Shown in pieces: positions 17,193 through 26,616 of a DNA stretch of 64,000 bases. The notes below the pieces were generated by a model. The model was not told the origin of the DNA and searched no databases. It saw nothing but the letters and a program-made list of their open reading frames with translations. The DNA comes from Terriglobales bacterium (GTDB lineage: Bacteria; Acidobacteriota; Terriglobia; Terriglobales; Acidobacteriaceae): contig JAICSO010000001.1 in the NCBI GenBank assembly GCA_025936825.1, positions 682,001-746,000 on the forward strand, in the 5' to 3' direction. A program made the translations under genes and the position numbers. Each line of letters starts with the position of its first letter. The first letter of the stretch is position 1.

Positions 17193-18103
17193 GCCATGCG
17201 GTTGCTAAGTGTGTCGTTTGCAACGGGGAGAATCAGAAGCCACTATTTGCTGCAAGAGACCGTCACTATGGTATTCCAGGTGTGTTTACCATCGTTCGTT
17301 GTGAAGGCTGCTCTCTGGTGTTTCTCAATCCCATGTACTCCGATATGGAACTAGCCGGTCTGTATCCGTCTGATTACTATGCTTACCAGGACAACTTCAA
17401 GGTGGCGCCCTGGAAACGCTTGCTCAAAAATGCTCTGTGTGGTCGCGTGGGAACTAAAGATCCGTATTTTTCCAAAGCGGGGCGCATGCTTGATTTGGGC
17501 TGTGGCAGCGGATGGTTTTTGGCGTCAAAGCGCGATCTTGGTTGGGAGACGTTCGGGGTCGAAATCAATGAATCAGCTGCGCAGTTAGGTCAGACTGCCG
17601 CGGGCTTGAACATCTATGCCGGAACTCTGGCAGAGGCGCAATTCCCGGCGAGCTATTTTGACTATGTCAGATCCAATCATTCTTTCGAGCATATGACACA
17701 GCCGGGGGACACGTTGGATGAAATCCGGCGCGTATTAAAGCCAGACGGGAAAGTGCTGATCGGAGTTCCAAATTTTGAGAGCCTAAACGCAAAGCTCTTT
17801 GGGCAATACTGGTGGTACCTAGGCGCCCCTGTACATCCCTTTACATACTCGGCGAAAACAATTGCGCAACTGCTTGAGCGCCATCGATTTCATGTGGAAC
17901 ACGTAAACTACAACTCCGATTGGGGTGGCATCTTGGGAAGCGTGCAAATCTGGCTTAACCGCTCCAACGGTAGGAAATCTACAGAGGGCTGGTTGATTAA
18001 TAACCGCCCTCTGAGAGTAGTTTGTTACTGGGCGGCCAAAGTGCTGGATGCACTTCGGCTTGGCGATGCAATAGAGATAACTGCAACGAAGGCGGATGCC
18101 TAA
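17189..18103 (+). CDS. Class I SAM-dependent methyltransferase with N-terminal zinc-ribbon-like motif
   Basis: The product is 304 aa. The N-terminus has CVVC (Cys8, Cys11) and CEGC (Cys38, Cys41), a likely metal-binding knuckle. Residues ~100 onward hold the SAM-binding motif I (MLDLGCGSGWFLA), the acidic loop FGVEINES and motif IV-like SNHSFEHM, then LKPDGKVLIGVPN. This architecture is common among methyltransferases in sugar-modification clusters, including those acting on nucleotide-linked deoxysugars, so methylation of a sugar of the repeat unit is likely. The substrate cannot be named. It overlaps both neighbours (4 nt upstream, 8 nt downstream). Confidence 0.87.
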   Translation: MSHAVAKCVVCNGENQKPLFAARDRHYGIPGVFTIVRCEGCSLVFLNPMYSDMELAGLYPSDYYAYQDNFKVAPWKRLLKNALCGRVGTKDPYFSKAGRMLDLGCGSGWFLASKRDLGWETFGVEINESAAQLGQTAAGLNIYAGTLAEAQFPASYFDYVRSNHSFEHMTQPGDTLDEIRRVLKPDGKVLIGVPNFESLNAKLFGQYWWYLGAPVHPFTYSAKTIAQLLERHRFHVEHVNYNSDWGGILGSVQIWLNRSNGRKSTEGWLINNRPLRVVCYWAAKVLDALRLGDAIEITATKADA

Positions 18104-19232
18104 ATTGAATGTCCTAGTCACGGGTGGTGCAGGCTTTATCGGAACACACTTAGTGCGCCGATTGCTGCACGAAGGCTGCACAGTCGCTGTGCTCGACAAC
18201 TTCAATCCGCAGATCCACGCGAGCTCGCAGGAGCTTGCCTCCGATCTGGCCGGGCATGTTGAGCTTTTCCGTGACGATGTGCGGGACCGCGACCTACTGA
18301 GACGCGCCTTAATCAACCGAGACGTAGTTGTTCATTTCGCCGCAGAGACCGGCACCGGGCAGTCGATGTACGAAGTCGTCCGTTACCAGGAAGTGAACAT
18401 TGGCGGTACGGCCGCCTTGATGGACTCGCTCATTAACGACAGTAAGTCTCGAGTAGAGAAGATCGTCGTTGCATCCTCGAGAGCTATCTACGGCGAGGGT
18501 AAATACCGTTGCCCGCAGCATGGAATCGTCTACCCAGGTCCACGCGGCATTGATCAGCTTCGCCAAAATCAATGGGAACCGGTCTGTCCCCAGTGCAGCG
18601 TCCCGTGCGCGCCTATGGCTACGGACGAAGCCTCGCCACCCAGCCCGCTTTCTTTTTATGGGCTCACAAAATATGTACAAGAGCAGATGACACTGATGTT
18701 TGCGAGGACACGCGGCGCCTCGGGCTATGCGCTGCGCTACCAAAACGTTTATGGCCCGGGCCAATCGCTGTCGAATCCTTACACGGGCATCCTGGCAATC
18801 TTTTCCCAGCTGGCGAATGACGGTTCCACCATCGAGATCTTTGAAGACGGACTGGAGAGCCGCGACTTCGTTTTTATCGATGATGTCGTTGACGCGACCT
18901 GGCGCTGCATTCAGCGAGAGGGAGAGTTTGTCGAGAGCCTTAATGTCGGGTCCGGAAAGCGCACCACGGTTCTCGACGTCGCCAGGGAGGTTGCTCGTAC
19001 TTTGGAAGCTGAGTGCAAGATTACCGTGACTGGCGCTTACCGGCATGGAGACATCCGCCACAACTCCGCGGATCTTGGAAGAATCCAGGGCGCTCTTGGT
19101 TTTGAACCGCGCTTCTCGTTCCGAGAGGGGCTGCGGATCTTCTTGGAGTGGGCAGCAACGCAGAAACCATCCACTTTGAGATACGAGTGTTCTTTAAATG
19201 AATTGCGGGAACGAGGTCTTCTCCATGGCTGA
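18096..19232 (+). CDS. NAD-dependent nucleotide-sugar epimerase/dehydratase with Cys-rich insertion
   Basis: The product is 378 aa, an extended short-chain dehydrogenase. The Rossmann motif VTGGAGFIGTHL is at 8-19. The catalytic Ser lies in VASSRAIYG (~127-128), and Y188-x3-K192 is in YGLTKY. Between them is an insertion with Cys139, Cys164, Cys167 and Cys171, which could bind a metal. The same kind of insertion occurs in some dTDP-L-rhamnose 4-epimerase-like proteins, so a 4-epimerase acting on a 6-deoxyhexose nucleotide is a reasonable guess, not a proven one. It overlaps the methyltransferase gene by 8 nt and the glycosyltransferase gene by 8 nt. Confidence 0.85.
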   Translation: MPKLNVLVTGGAGFIGTHLVRRLLHEGCTVAVLDNFNPQIHASSQELASDLAGHVELFRDDVRDRDLLRRALINRDVVVHFAAETGTGQSMYEVVRYQEVNIGGTAALMDSLINDSKSRVEKIVVASSRAIYGEGKYRCPQHGIVYPGPRGIDQLRQNQWEPVCPQCSVPCAPMATDEASPPSPLSFYGLTKYVQEQMTLMFARTRGASGYALRYQNVYGPGQSLSNPYTGILAIFSQLANDGSTIEIFEDGLESRDFVFIDDVVDATWRCIQREGEFVESLNVGSGKRTTVLDVAREVARTLEAECKITVTGAYRHGDIRHNSADLGRIQGALGFEPRFSFREGLRIFLEWAATQKPSTLRYECSLNELRERGLLHG

Positions 19233-20151
19233 TCCAGCGCGAGTGGGCGTGGTTACTGTCACCTATAACAGTGCGCCTGTGCTGCAGGAGTTCATGGAGT
19301 CGATGCTTCGGCAGGATTACGGTGATTTCTTGTTGTACATCGTTGACAATGCGTCTTCAGATGAGACTCTGCGGTGTCTTTCCCGGTATGAAGACCAGCG
19401 GATTGTGATACTCCGAAATCCGGTGAATTCGGGGGTGGCAGAAGGCAACAATATTGGAATCCGGGCGGCGCTGCAAGGCGGGTGCTCTTCGGTACTTCTG
19501 ATCAATAACGACACCGTTTTCGGTCCCTCGCTACTCTCTGACCTGCATTCGGGCCTGCATCAGCATGAATGCGAAATGGTGGTCCCCAAAATCCTCTACT
19601 TCGACGACCCCACGATCATCTGGAGCGCTGGGGGATATCTCAGCTGGATTCGAGGATCCGCCCGGCACTTTGGCTTTGATGAAAAAGACAGCGGCAAGTT
19701 TGATCACGATTGTGAAATCAACTACAACCCCACTTGTTGCATGTTAATCAAGCGAGAAGTGTTTGAGCGAGTGGGGCTGATGGATGCGAAGTATTTTGTG
19801 TACTTCGACGATACTGATTTCTGCCTCCGGGCACACCGGGCGGGAATGCGACTGTTTTATGTCGCGAAAGCCGAACTGCTCCACAAGGTCGGTAAACTGA
19901 CTGGCGGAAGTGAGTCGCTCTTTACCATCCGATACTGTACTCGGAACCACGTCTACTATCTGCTGAAGCACTTCACGAAGTGGCAGGCCTGGGGCTTGCT
20001 GCTGGCGTTCCAGGCGCACATCACTCTTAAGTATTTGCTGCGCGGCAGAAACATCACGGTTTTCTTTCTCGCCCAGCGGGCATTCCGAGAAGGTCTGGAA
20101 CTGTCGGTGCAACAACTCAGTACTCAGGATGTCATAACAGAGAGTGCGTAA
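19225..20151 (+). CDS. Family 2 glycosyltransferase
   Basis: The product is 308 aa from ATG 19225, with GAGG upstream; an ATG at 19198 is a possible longer start. GT-A fold motifs are present: VGVVTVTYNSAPVL at the N-terminus, IVDNASSDETL, LLINNDTVF (the DxD-like metal site) and the acceptor-side FVYFDDTDFCLRAHRAG. The overall plan matches rhamnosyltransferase-like (WbbL/RfbN) enzymes. The C-terminus has a hydrophobic helix that may hold it to the membrane. It should add one sugar to the undecaprenyl-linked repeat unit on the cytoplasmic side. Confidence 0.88.
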   Translation: MADPARVGVVTVTYNSAPVLQEFMESMLRQDYGDFLLYIVDNASSDETLRCLSRYEDQRIVILRNPVNSGVAEGNNIGIRAALQGGCSSVLLINNDTVFGPSLLSDLHSGLHQHECEMVVPKILYFDDPTIIWSAGGYLSWIRGSARHFGFDEKDSGKFDHDCEINYNPTCCMLIKREVFERVGLMDAKYFVYFDDTDFCLRAHRAGMRLFYVAKAELLHKVGKLTGGSESLFTIRYCTRNHVYYLLKHFTKWQAWGLLLAFQAHITLKYLLRGRNITVFFLAQRAFREGLELSVQQLSTQDVITESA

Positions 20152-20192
20152 GCGGCTAATGTGCCTTCCACATTAACTTACTGCGAATCTCC

Positions 20193-21593
20193 GTGGCTAT
20201 AACGTTTGTTGGTTGGATTCTGATACCGCTCGGTATTGCATTCTATTGCTGCCGAAAACAGTATTTGTATCCGCTGACGATTTTCCTGGTTCCGTTTTCT
20301 GCCACGGCGGTAATGAATGTCGGAACGGGAGATTCTGATTCGGGGCTGCCGGCTGCTCTGTTTGTCGGTTGTCTGTGGATTGCGACGGAAATCCGATCGC
20401 GCTCACTGTCAATGACCGGCGAGTCCCACCTCAACAAATCTAGGCGTCGATTGCAGAGCTTTTTGGTTGTAGTTTTTATTTCATTGCTGATGCCACTTTG
20501 GATTAACGGGGGGCTTGAAATCGAGTCGGCGATGCTGTTGGACACGACTGCGACTCCACTGCGGTTTAGTCTCAAACATGTTACCCAGACGCTTTACCTG
20601 GTATATGGGATTCTGCTGTCTCTCAGTATCGCCCGAAAGAATGTGGTTGTTTCGGAGTTTATGCGTACGCTGCGCATATTCGTTTGCTCGGCTATGTTTG
20701 TAAGTGTGTGGGGGTTCTTTCAACTCGGATGCTCCTGGCTGAATATTCCTTACCCAGCTTTCCTCTTTAACTCTAGTTCCACGCCGAGTGCCCAGGGGTA
20801 CGCCGAACTGGTCGATACTCTCGGTACTCAGCGTATCTCGTCGGTTACGACCGAGCCATCGATCTTTGCCGTATGCATGTTGATCGCCTTGACCTTTGTG
20901 CTGTTTGCCACTGTGAGCCGAACGCCAATCATCTCAAGGATTTGGGATCGGTTGGCTACAGGCATCTTGATATTGGGGCTGATACTTTCCACGTCGACGA
21001 CCGCTTATCTCGGGCTTGCATTCGTGCTGGCTCTTTATTGCTGCGCCCTCATTTATGTCCGCATCTTGGGCCTCCGTCACCTCCTAAAGTTGATCGTTTT
21101 TTTTGCGATTTTGTGGGGCATTTACTTGGTTTCCCCCCCGGTTCGCGACCTGGTCGGTGCGGTGCTAGTGAACAAGGCTGAAACGTATTCGGCGTTAGAG
21201 ACAATGAAAAGCTACATTCTTGCGTGGAGCTACTTTCGAGCGTACCCGATTCTCGGGCTCGGGTGGGGGAGCGTCACGTCGCGAGATCTTGTCCTCAAGC
21301 TGTTGTCGAATACCGGGGTACTGGGATGTGCGGCATTCTTATGGTTTTTGCTGAGGAGCCTCTTGTCGTTATGGCATGCAGCGCGGGTTAATACAGTTCC
21401 CAACCAGGCGAGAAGATGGTGTGCGATTAGCATTTGTAGTGCATTCCTGGCGGTGATCGTTCTCAATGTGATTACTGGTTTCGAGTATTCGTACGCGCAA
21501 CTATGGTTTGTAATTGGGTTAGCTATCGCGGTGCCAGCAATGAGCGCCGAGGCGCTGCAGGCACCACCGCGAGTTCACCTCCGAACAACATGA
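20193..21593 (+). CDS. Wzy-type polysaccharide polymerase / O-antigen ligase family
   Basis: The product is 466 aa from GTG 20193. It has 10 or more predicted transmembrane helices and a large periplasmic loop around residues 155-230 carrying RISSVTTEPSIFA. The AYPILGLGWGS segment is typical of the O-antigen_lig/Wzy family. Sequence identity in this family is low, so the call rests on topology and place: between Wzx, glycosyltransferases and the initiating transferase. It would polymerise repeat units in the periplasm. No strong Shine-Dalgarno is seen at the GTG. The stop overlaps the next start (ATGA at 21590). Confidence 0.82.
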   Translation: MAITFVGWILIPLGIAFYCCRKQYLYPLTIFLVPFSATAVMNVGTGDSDSGLPAALFVGCLWIATEIRSRSLSMTGESHLNKSRRRLQSFLVVVFISLLMPLWINGGLEIESAMLLDTTATPLRFSLKHVTQTLYLVYGILLSLSIARKNVVVSEFMRTLRIFVCSAMFVSVWGFFQLGCSWLNIPYPAFLFNSSSTPSAQGYAELVDTLGTQRISSVTTEPSIFAVCMLIALTFVLFATVSRTPIISRIWDRLATGILILGLILSTSTTAYLGLAFVLALYCCALIYVRILGLRHLLKLIVFFAILWGIYLVSPPVRDLVGAVLVNKAETYSALETMKSYILAWSYFRAYPILGLGWGSVTSRDLVLKLLSNTGVLGCAAFLWFLLRSLLSLWHAARVNTVPNQARRWCAISICSAFLAVIVLNVITGFEYSYAQLWFVIGLAIAVPAMSAEALQAPPRVHLRTT

Positions 21594-22630
21594 AGATTGC
21601 TTTCCTGACAGGCCCCTGTCCTCCTGGTGAGTGTGGTGTCGGTGACTATGTTGTTCTGTTAGCCGAGGCGCTTAACGAAATCGACGTGCGCACGGAGATT
21701 GTAACCGTTCACGACTGGACCATCGTTGAGGCAATCAGGGTCCACAGGAAGCTAAAAGAATTTGATGTGGTGCAGATTCACTATCCGTCGCTTGGCATCG
21801 GTACCAAACTAGGTCCGCAGCTCAACGCATTATTGCGCCGATCCGTGATCGTGCTCCATGAAGGAAGCCAGGTACATATTTTGCGCCAGTTGGCTCTCTA
21901 TCCTTTCAGTGTGTTCCCGAAGCACGTGGTCTTCTTCAGTGAGTTTGAGCGAAGATTCGGCATCCGATGGGCGCCGTGGATTTCTTCGATTACTTCTGTG
22001 ATTCCTCCGCCAAGCAATATTCGAGAATGCGAGTACCATGGACCCCGCGATCTCAACGAAATCGTCGCGTTCGGCTTAATCCGTCCTGGTAGAGGGCATG
22101 AGCAGGTTGTGCAGCTTGCCGAGCTTATAAAGCTCTCCAATGCTCCTTTTAGGATACGAGTGATTGGGACACCTCAATCGTCCGAGTTCGTTTCGTACTT
22201 CGATGGCTTGCGAGCCAATTCCGCCAATCTCCCGATTGTTTGGGACTCCGGCCTCAGCGAGCAACAGGTCGCAGAAAGGCTGACACGGGCGGCAATCGCC
22301 TACTTGCCTTACCCTGACGGCGCGGCTGAATTGCGCAGCACTTTAAAAGCCGCATTACTGCACAAGCTGGCCATTGTTACGACTCAAGGGCGACACACGC
22401 CGCACAATTTGGCTGACGTTGTGTGCTTCGCCCAAACGCCCGCCGAAGCGCTTATTGCGATTCGCCGAATCCAAGAGAACCCCCAGCTCCAAGAGGCCCT
22501 GTCGCGAAAAGCCGCCGCTTATGTCAAGGACTGGACATGGGACGCATCGGCGAGGAGCTATGCCCGGCTTTACGAACATTGTTTGCAGCCGGGTCGCGCA
22601 ACGACGGCAACACAGATCCACAACGCATAA
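21590..22630 (+). CDS. Family 4 glycosyltransferase (GT-B fold)
   Basis: The product is 346 aa from ATG 21590, which overlaps the polymerase stop. It starts MKIAFLTGPCPPGECGVGDY, a typical N-terminal donor/acceptor loop of GT4 enzymes. The middle has DVVQIHYPSLG and VIPPPSNI. The C-terminal domain has EIVAFGLIRPGRGHEQVV and PDGAAELRSTLKAAL, where the usual E-x7-E is modified. Substrate unknown. It should act on the lipid-linked repeat unit in the cytoplasm. About 100 nt separate it from the next gene. Confidence 0.83.
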   Translation: MKIAFLTGPCPPGECGVGDYVVLLAEALNEIDVRTEIVTVHDWTIVEAIRVHRKLKEFDVVQIHYPSLGIGTKLGPQLNALLRRSVIVLHEGSQVHILRQLALYPFSVFPKHVVFFSEFERRFGIRWAPWISSITSVIPPPSNIRECEYHGPRDLNEIVAFGLIRPGRGHEQVVQLAELIKLSNAPFRIRVIGTPQSSEFVSYFDGLRANSANLPIVWDSGLSEQQVAERLTRAAIAYLPYPDGAAELRSTLKAALLHKLAIVTTQGRHTPHNLADVVCFAQTPAEALIAIRRIQENPQLQEALSRKAAAYVKDWTWDASARSYARLYEHCLQPGRATTATQIHNA

Positions 22631-22731
22631 GTTAGTTGATTAGCTAATGTTTTCACACGTTACTGCACTTACTATCCATTTGCTTCCGAATGGGTTCCAC
22701 ACAGAGACATGGGGATGGTGAGGGAGGTTCA

Positions 22732-24123
22732 ATGATCCTTCGCGTAAGAATTTACCGTTTGTTACTGAAAATCGGGATATACCTTCTTCCAATAATTGCA
22801 TTTCCATTGGGGCGCTGGATGTGGGTGGCTGCTTGTGACCTTTTAGGTAGAAATGCTCTATTTGCCCCCAGCGAACATCTCATCGACATGTTTTTGGCGA
22901 CCTTGGTCTGGGCTTTCATTTCGGAGCACTATCGCGTCACGAACTTCGACGAGCTGTTCTACGAGCGGACCGGAGCGAAGGCAGCAGGCACCGCATGTAT
23001 GGTCACCTTCTTCGTACTTCTGGCAATTCTCTACTTCAGCCGTAATGAGGTGTTCCCGCGAGGGTTGCTGGTGTTTGACACGCTGAGTCTGCTGGTCCTC
23101 TGCGTCTTGGTGCACGCAGTCTTCCGGGTGTTTTGCCGAACTAGGTCATATCTTGCGCGGCCTACACGCCTTCTCGTCATTGGTGCGGATGAGTTCGCTG
23201 TGAAGTCGGCCGCGAGATTGAAACGGTTGTCGTTCGCCCCGTGTGAGATCACCGGTCATGTTCAACTCGCGGGACAGCACGTTCACGTGACGGGGTGTCC
23301 TGTGTACAACTTGGAAGAGATGGGTACCATTCCAATTAGTAATCCGACGGATGAGGTAGTGATCGCCATTCCTCCGGCCGAGTTCTCCCGCCTTCCTTTT
23401 ATTGTTCGCAGTCTAGAACATTTATGCCTGCCAACCAGGGCCGTGGTTGATTTAGGGGAGGGGCTTGCAGTCCGTCAAAAGCTATTCCAACTGGGCAATA
23501 TCCAAATGCTCGACCTTACTTCGACCCCGACCGAGTCGCTCGATTACGCCCTTCTCAAGCGTGGGTTTGATGTACTGTTCTCGCTTCTGGTTTTGATATT
23601 GACAGCGCCCCTGTTTCTGCTGATTGCGTTAACGATTCGTTTGACCTCTCATGGGCCGGTGTTCTTTGTGCAAGAGCGAGTGGGGCTGAACGGGAAGACT
23701 TTCAAAATGTATAAGTTTCGCACTATGCATGTGAATCACAAGGCAAACAGCGACATTCAGTGGACCACTGTCGATGATCCCAGAAGAACAGCTCTCGGCG
23801 CACTATTACGCAAGACGAGCCTGGACGAACTTCCCCAATTCATTAATGTGTTGAAAGGGAACATGAGCGTTGTCGGACCTCGACCGGAGCGCCCACATTT
23901 CGTTGGCAAGTTCCTGCAAGAAGTGGCACGTTACAATCACCGTCACACACTTAAGGTTGGTATTACGGGATGGGCTCAAGTAAATGGATGGCGAGGGAAT
24001 ACTTCAATTGAAAAGCGAGTTGAGTACGACCTCTATTATCTGCAGAATTGGAGCTTTGGGTTCGATTTGAGGATAATTCTTATGACTCTTCTTGTAGGCT
24101 TCATCAATAGGCATGCATATTAA
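22732..24123 (+). CDS. Polyprenyl glycosylphosphotransferase initiating EPS synthesis (WcaJ/WbaP type)
   Basis: The product is 463 aa from ATG 22732, with GGGAGG just upstream. The N-terminal part has four to five helices and a nucleotide-binding-like CoA_binding region (RLLVIGADEFAVK). The C-terminal catalytic part starts near 265: KRGFDVLFSLLVL, then FFVQERVGLNGKTFKMYKFRTM, LRKTSLDELPQ, NMSVVGPRPERP and ITGWAQVNGWRG. These are the diagnostic motifs of enzymes that move a sugar-1-phosphate from UDP- or similar donors to undecaprenyl phosphate, the first committed step. The gene has its own strong ribosome site and a ~100-nt leader, so an internal promoter is possible. Confidence 0.93.
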   Translation: MILRVRIYRLLLKIGIYLLPIIAFPLGRWMWVAACDLLGRNALFAPSEHLIDMFLATLVWAFISEHYRVTNFDELFYERTGAKAAGTACMVTFFVLLAILYFSRNEVFPRGLLVFDTLSLLVLCVLVHAVFRVFCRTRSYLARPTRLLVIGADEFAVKSAARLKRLSFAPCEITGHVQLAGQHVHVTGCPVYNLEEMGTIPISNPTDEVVIAIPPAEFSRLPFIVRSLEHLCLPTRAVVDLGEGLAVRQKLFQLGNIQMLDLTSTPTESLDYALLKRGFDVLFSLLVLILTAPLFLLIALTIRLTSHGPVFFVQERVGLNGKTFKMYKFRTMHVNHKANSDIQWTTVDDPRRTALGALLRKTSLDELPQFINVLKGNMSVVGPRPERPHFVGKFLQEVARYNHRHTLKVGITGWAQVNGWRGNTSIEKRVEYDLYYLQNWSFGFDLRIILMTLLVGFINRHAY

Positions 24124-24162
24124 GGCCCGCAGCGTGCTGAATATGCTTCAGCTAGGCATAGA

Positions 24163-25449
24163 ATGAATCGTCACCAAGTATATTGGAACGACGCACCGGA
24201 GCGCGATCCTGGAAACAGGTCTGGGGGCCATCAGCTTACCGCTAAAATTGTCGATGGCTCTCTGGAGTTGCCGCACTCGCTCCGTAATCTAAGAATTGCT
24301 ATCGTGCACTACTGGTTCCTCAATGGCCTGGGCGGGGAGAGAGTGACTAGGATTCTGGCTGGGATGTTCCCCCAAGCAGACGTATTCACGTTGCTTGCGA
24401 ACTACAATGCCATGCCCTCTGATTTAAGAGCCCATCGCATCAAGACATCGTTCCTACAATGCATTCCGGGCGCAAAGAAATGGCACCGACATTTACTCCC
24501 GCTTTACCCCATTGCTCTTGAACAGTTTGACTTGTCCGAATACGATCTGGTGATCAGCGCTGAAAGTGGCCCTGCAAAAGGAGTGATCACTTCACCCCGC
24601 ACTTGTCATATCTGCTTTTGTCATTCTCCCATGCGGTATGTGTGGGACATGTATCACGAATACCGCGGAGAACCTAGCCTTGGACTTATTGGCCGAGCGC
24701 TTTTTTCCTTGAGTGCGCACTATGTTCGAATGTGGGACATCGCTGCAGCTGCTCGCGTGGACTATTTTGCCGCTATATCCAATCATGTTGCCAGTAGAAT
24801 TCGCAAGTTTTACCGGCGAGAGGCCACCGTCATTCACCCGCCGCTCAAAGTCGATGGCGCGATTGTGCAGTCGATAGGCGACTACTACCTCATCGTAAGC
24901 AGACTTGTAAGCTACAAGCGAATTGAACTGGCTATCGAAGCGTGCAATCGATTAGGTAGAGAACTGCACGTCATCGGAGACGGCGAGCAAGGCAATAATC
25001 TGCGGAAGCTCGCGGGACCAACCGTTAAGTTCTTCGGATTCCTTCCGGATGACCAAGTGCGCGAACAGTTTGCGCACTGCCGCGCCTTTTTGTTTCCTGG
25101 CGAGGAAGATCTTGGGGCTACGCCTGTGGAGGCGCAGTCATTCGGACGCCCCGTGATTGCTTATGCAAGGGGCGGAGTCCTTGACACAGTGAATGGTTTA
25201 AGACAGGGCGAGGACGTGAACTCGTTTCACAGTGGTGTGTTTTTCGACAGTCAGGATGCGAGCTCAATAGTTGACGCAATTCTTCTGTTTGAGAAAGTTG
25301 AGTCGCAATTCTGTCGTGAGGCGATACGAGAGCGAGTGCTTTGGTTCGGGGAGCCTCGATTTCGGCAAGAGATGTACAACTACGTTGAACAATGCTACGC
25401 CGAGTTCGTTGCGGCAGAGCGTTCGAAAGACCTGGCTGGAGTTTTTTAA
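24163..25449 (+). CDS. Family 4 glycosyltransferase (mannosyltransferase-like)
   Basis: The product is 428 aa. After ~40 polar residues, the GT-B fold begins with LRIAIVHYWFLNGLGGERVT. Further motifs are CHSPMRYVWDMYHEY, VIHPPLKVD, YYLIVSRLVSYKRIELAIEA and FPGEEDLGATPVEAQSFGRP, with the E-x7-E active-site pair. This pattern is seen in WbaZ-type mannosyltransferases. With a heptose pathway directly downstream, transfer of mannose or D-manno-heptose is plausible; this is inference. A 130-nt gap separates it from hddA. Confidence 0.87.
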   Translation: MNRHQVYWNDAPERDPGNRSGGHQLTAKIVDGSLELPHSLRNLRIAIVHYWFLNGLGGERVTRILAGMFPQADVFTLLANYNAMPSDLRAHRIKTSFLQCIPGAKKWHRHLLPLYPIALEQFDLSEYDLVISAESGPAKGVITSPRTCHICFCHSPMRYVWDMYHEYRGEPSLGLIGRALFSLSAHYVRMWDIAAAARVDYFAAISNHVASRIRKFYRREATVIHPPLKVDGAIVQSIGDYYLIVSRLVSYKRIELAIEACNRLGRELHVIGDGEQGNNLRKLAGPTVKFFGFLPDDQVREQFAHCRAFLFPGEEDLGATPVEAQSFGRPVIAYARGGVLDTVNGLRQGEDVNSFHSGVFFDSQDASSIVDAILLFEKVESQFCREAIRERVLWFGEPRFRQEMYNYVEQCYAEFVAAERSKDLAGVF

Positions 25450-25578
25450 GGCGCCCCCCCCGGAGTTGTCTTACGTTCCATTATTAAATACTGCGCTAAT
25501 GTGATTTCGTTTGTGCAAAAGCAGCTCTGACAGCTCTGATCATTGTGAAGGTAAGTCATTATTCTTGAGGAGTATCGA

Positions 25579-26616
25579 ATGATCACAACACGTACGCCTC
25601 TTCGCATTTCGTTTTTTGGGGGAGGCACTGACTATCCAGTGTGGTACCGAGAACACGGCGGAGCCGTGCTGTCGACCACGATTAACAAGTCTTGTTATAT
25701 AAATTGCAGGTGGTTGCCTCCGTTCTTCGAATATCACACCCGAGTTTCTTACAGTAAGGTCGAAAATGTGGGGCACAATAGCGAGATTCAACATCCATCG
25801 ATCCGTGGATGCCTGCAATATCTTGGAATCCATGATGGCATCGAAATTCAGCACATCGGGGACCTGCCGGCCCGCGCTGGATTGGGTACAAGTTCTGCTT
25901 TCACGGTAGGGCTACTTCTGGCTTTGCACGCCCTTCAGCATCGCACGCGGGACAGGCACAAGCTCGCGGCTGAAGCTATTCACGTCGAACAAGAACTCTT
26001 GAGTGAGGCCGTCGGCGCGCAGGACCAGGTTAGTGTTGCATACGGCGGCTTCAATCGGATTGATTTTCTGCCGGACGGGGAGATCGGTGTTCATCGCGTT
26101 GTCGCGTCTCGCGAAAGGCTGACGGAATTGGAACAGCATCTCGCGTTGTACTTTACCGGTTTCTCCCGCATTGCTTCGGAGGTGGCGAAAGAACAGCTCC
26201 GGGTGACGCCAGAAAAGCAGGCAGAACTGGAAACGATGTTGCAACTGGTGGACGAGTCCGAATCAATCGTCACGACCCCTCATCGCTCCCTGGATGATTT
26301 TGGCAAGTTGCTGCACGAGGGCTGGAAGATCAAGCGATCGCTAACCCAGAAGATTACGAACTCCCGTATCGATGAGATTTACGAAACTGGATTACGCGCT
26401 GGAGCCTTAGGCGGCAAACTGCTTGGAGCCGGTGGCGGTGGCCTCATGCTTTTCTATGTTCCTCCTGAGCGCCGCCAGAGTGTGCGTGAGTCGCTGAAGA
26501 AACTGCTCTGCGTGCCGTTCGCTTTCTCAAATCGTGGCAGCGAAATCATTGTCAATGAGCCAGAGGAGGTGTATGACAAGGCCCTAAGCTCAGAGCGATA
26601 TATGGCATATGCGTAA
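25579..26616 (+). CDS. hddA: D-glycero-alpha-D-manno-heptose 7-phosphate kinase (GHMP family)
   Basis: The product is 345 aa from ATG 25579, with GAGGAG upstream. Start motif TRTPLRISFFGGGTDYPVW and glycine-rich LPARAGLGTSSAFTVG (~95-110) are those of GHMP sugar kinases of the HddA type; GGKLLGAGGGGLMLF lies near the C-terminus. The enzyme makes heptose 1,7-bisphosphate from heptose 7-phosphate with ATP. The three genes that follow encode the other enzymes of the GDP-heptose route, which makes the assignment much firmer than sequence alone. It overlaps hddC by 8 nt. Confidence 0.9.
   Translation: MITTRTPLRISFFGGGTDYPVWYREHGGAVLSTTINKSCYINCRWLPPFFEYHTRVSYSKVENVGHNSEIQHPSIRGCLQYLGIHDGIEIQHIGDLPARAGLGTSSAFTVGLLLALHALQHRTRDRHKLAAEAIHVEQELLSEAVGAQDQVSVAYGGFNRIDFLPDGEIGVHRVVASRERLTELEQHLALYFTGFSRIASEVAKEQLRVTPEKQAELETMLQLVDESESIVTTPHRSLDDFGKLLHEGWKIKRSLTQKITNSRIDEIYETGLRAGALGGKLLGAGGGGLMLFYVPPERRQSVRESLKKLLCVPFAFSNRGSEIIVNEPEEVYDKALSSERYMAYA

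Noticed and set aside
25450-25578. Terminator or riboswitch between the glycosyltransferase and hddA
   Set aside because: A run of C and scattered T is present but no stable stem with a U-tract could be drawn by eye.
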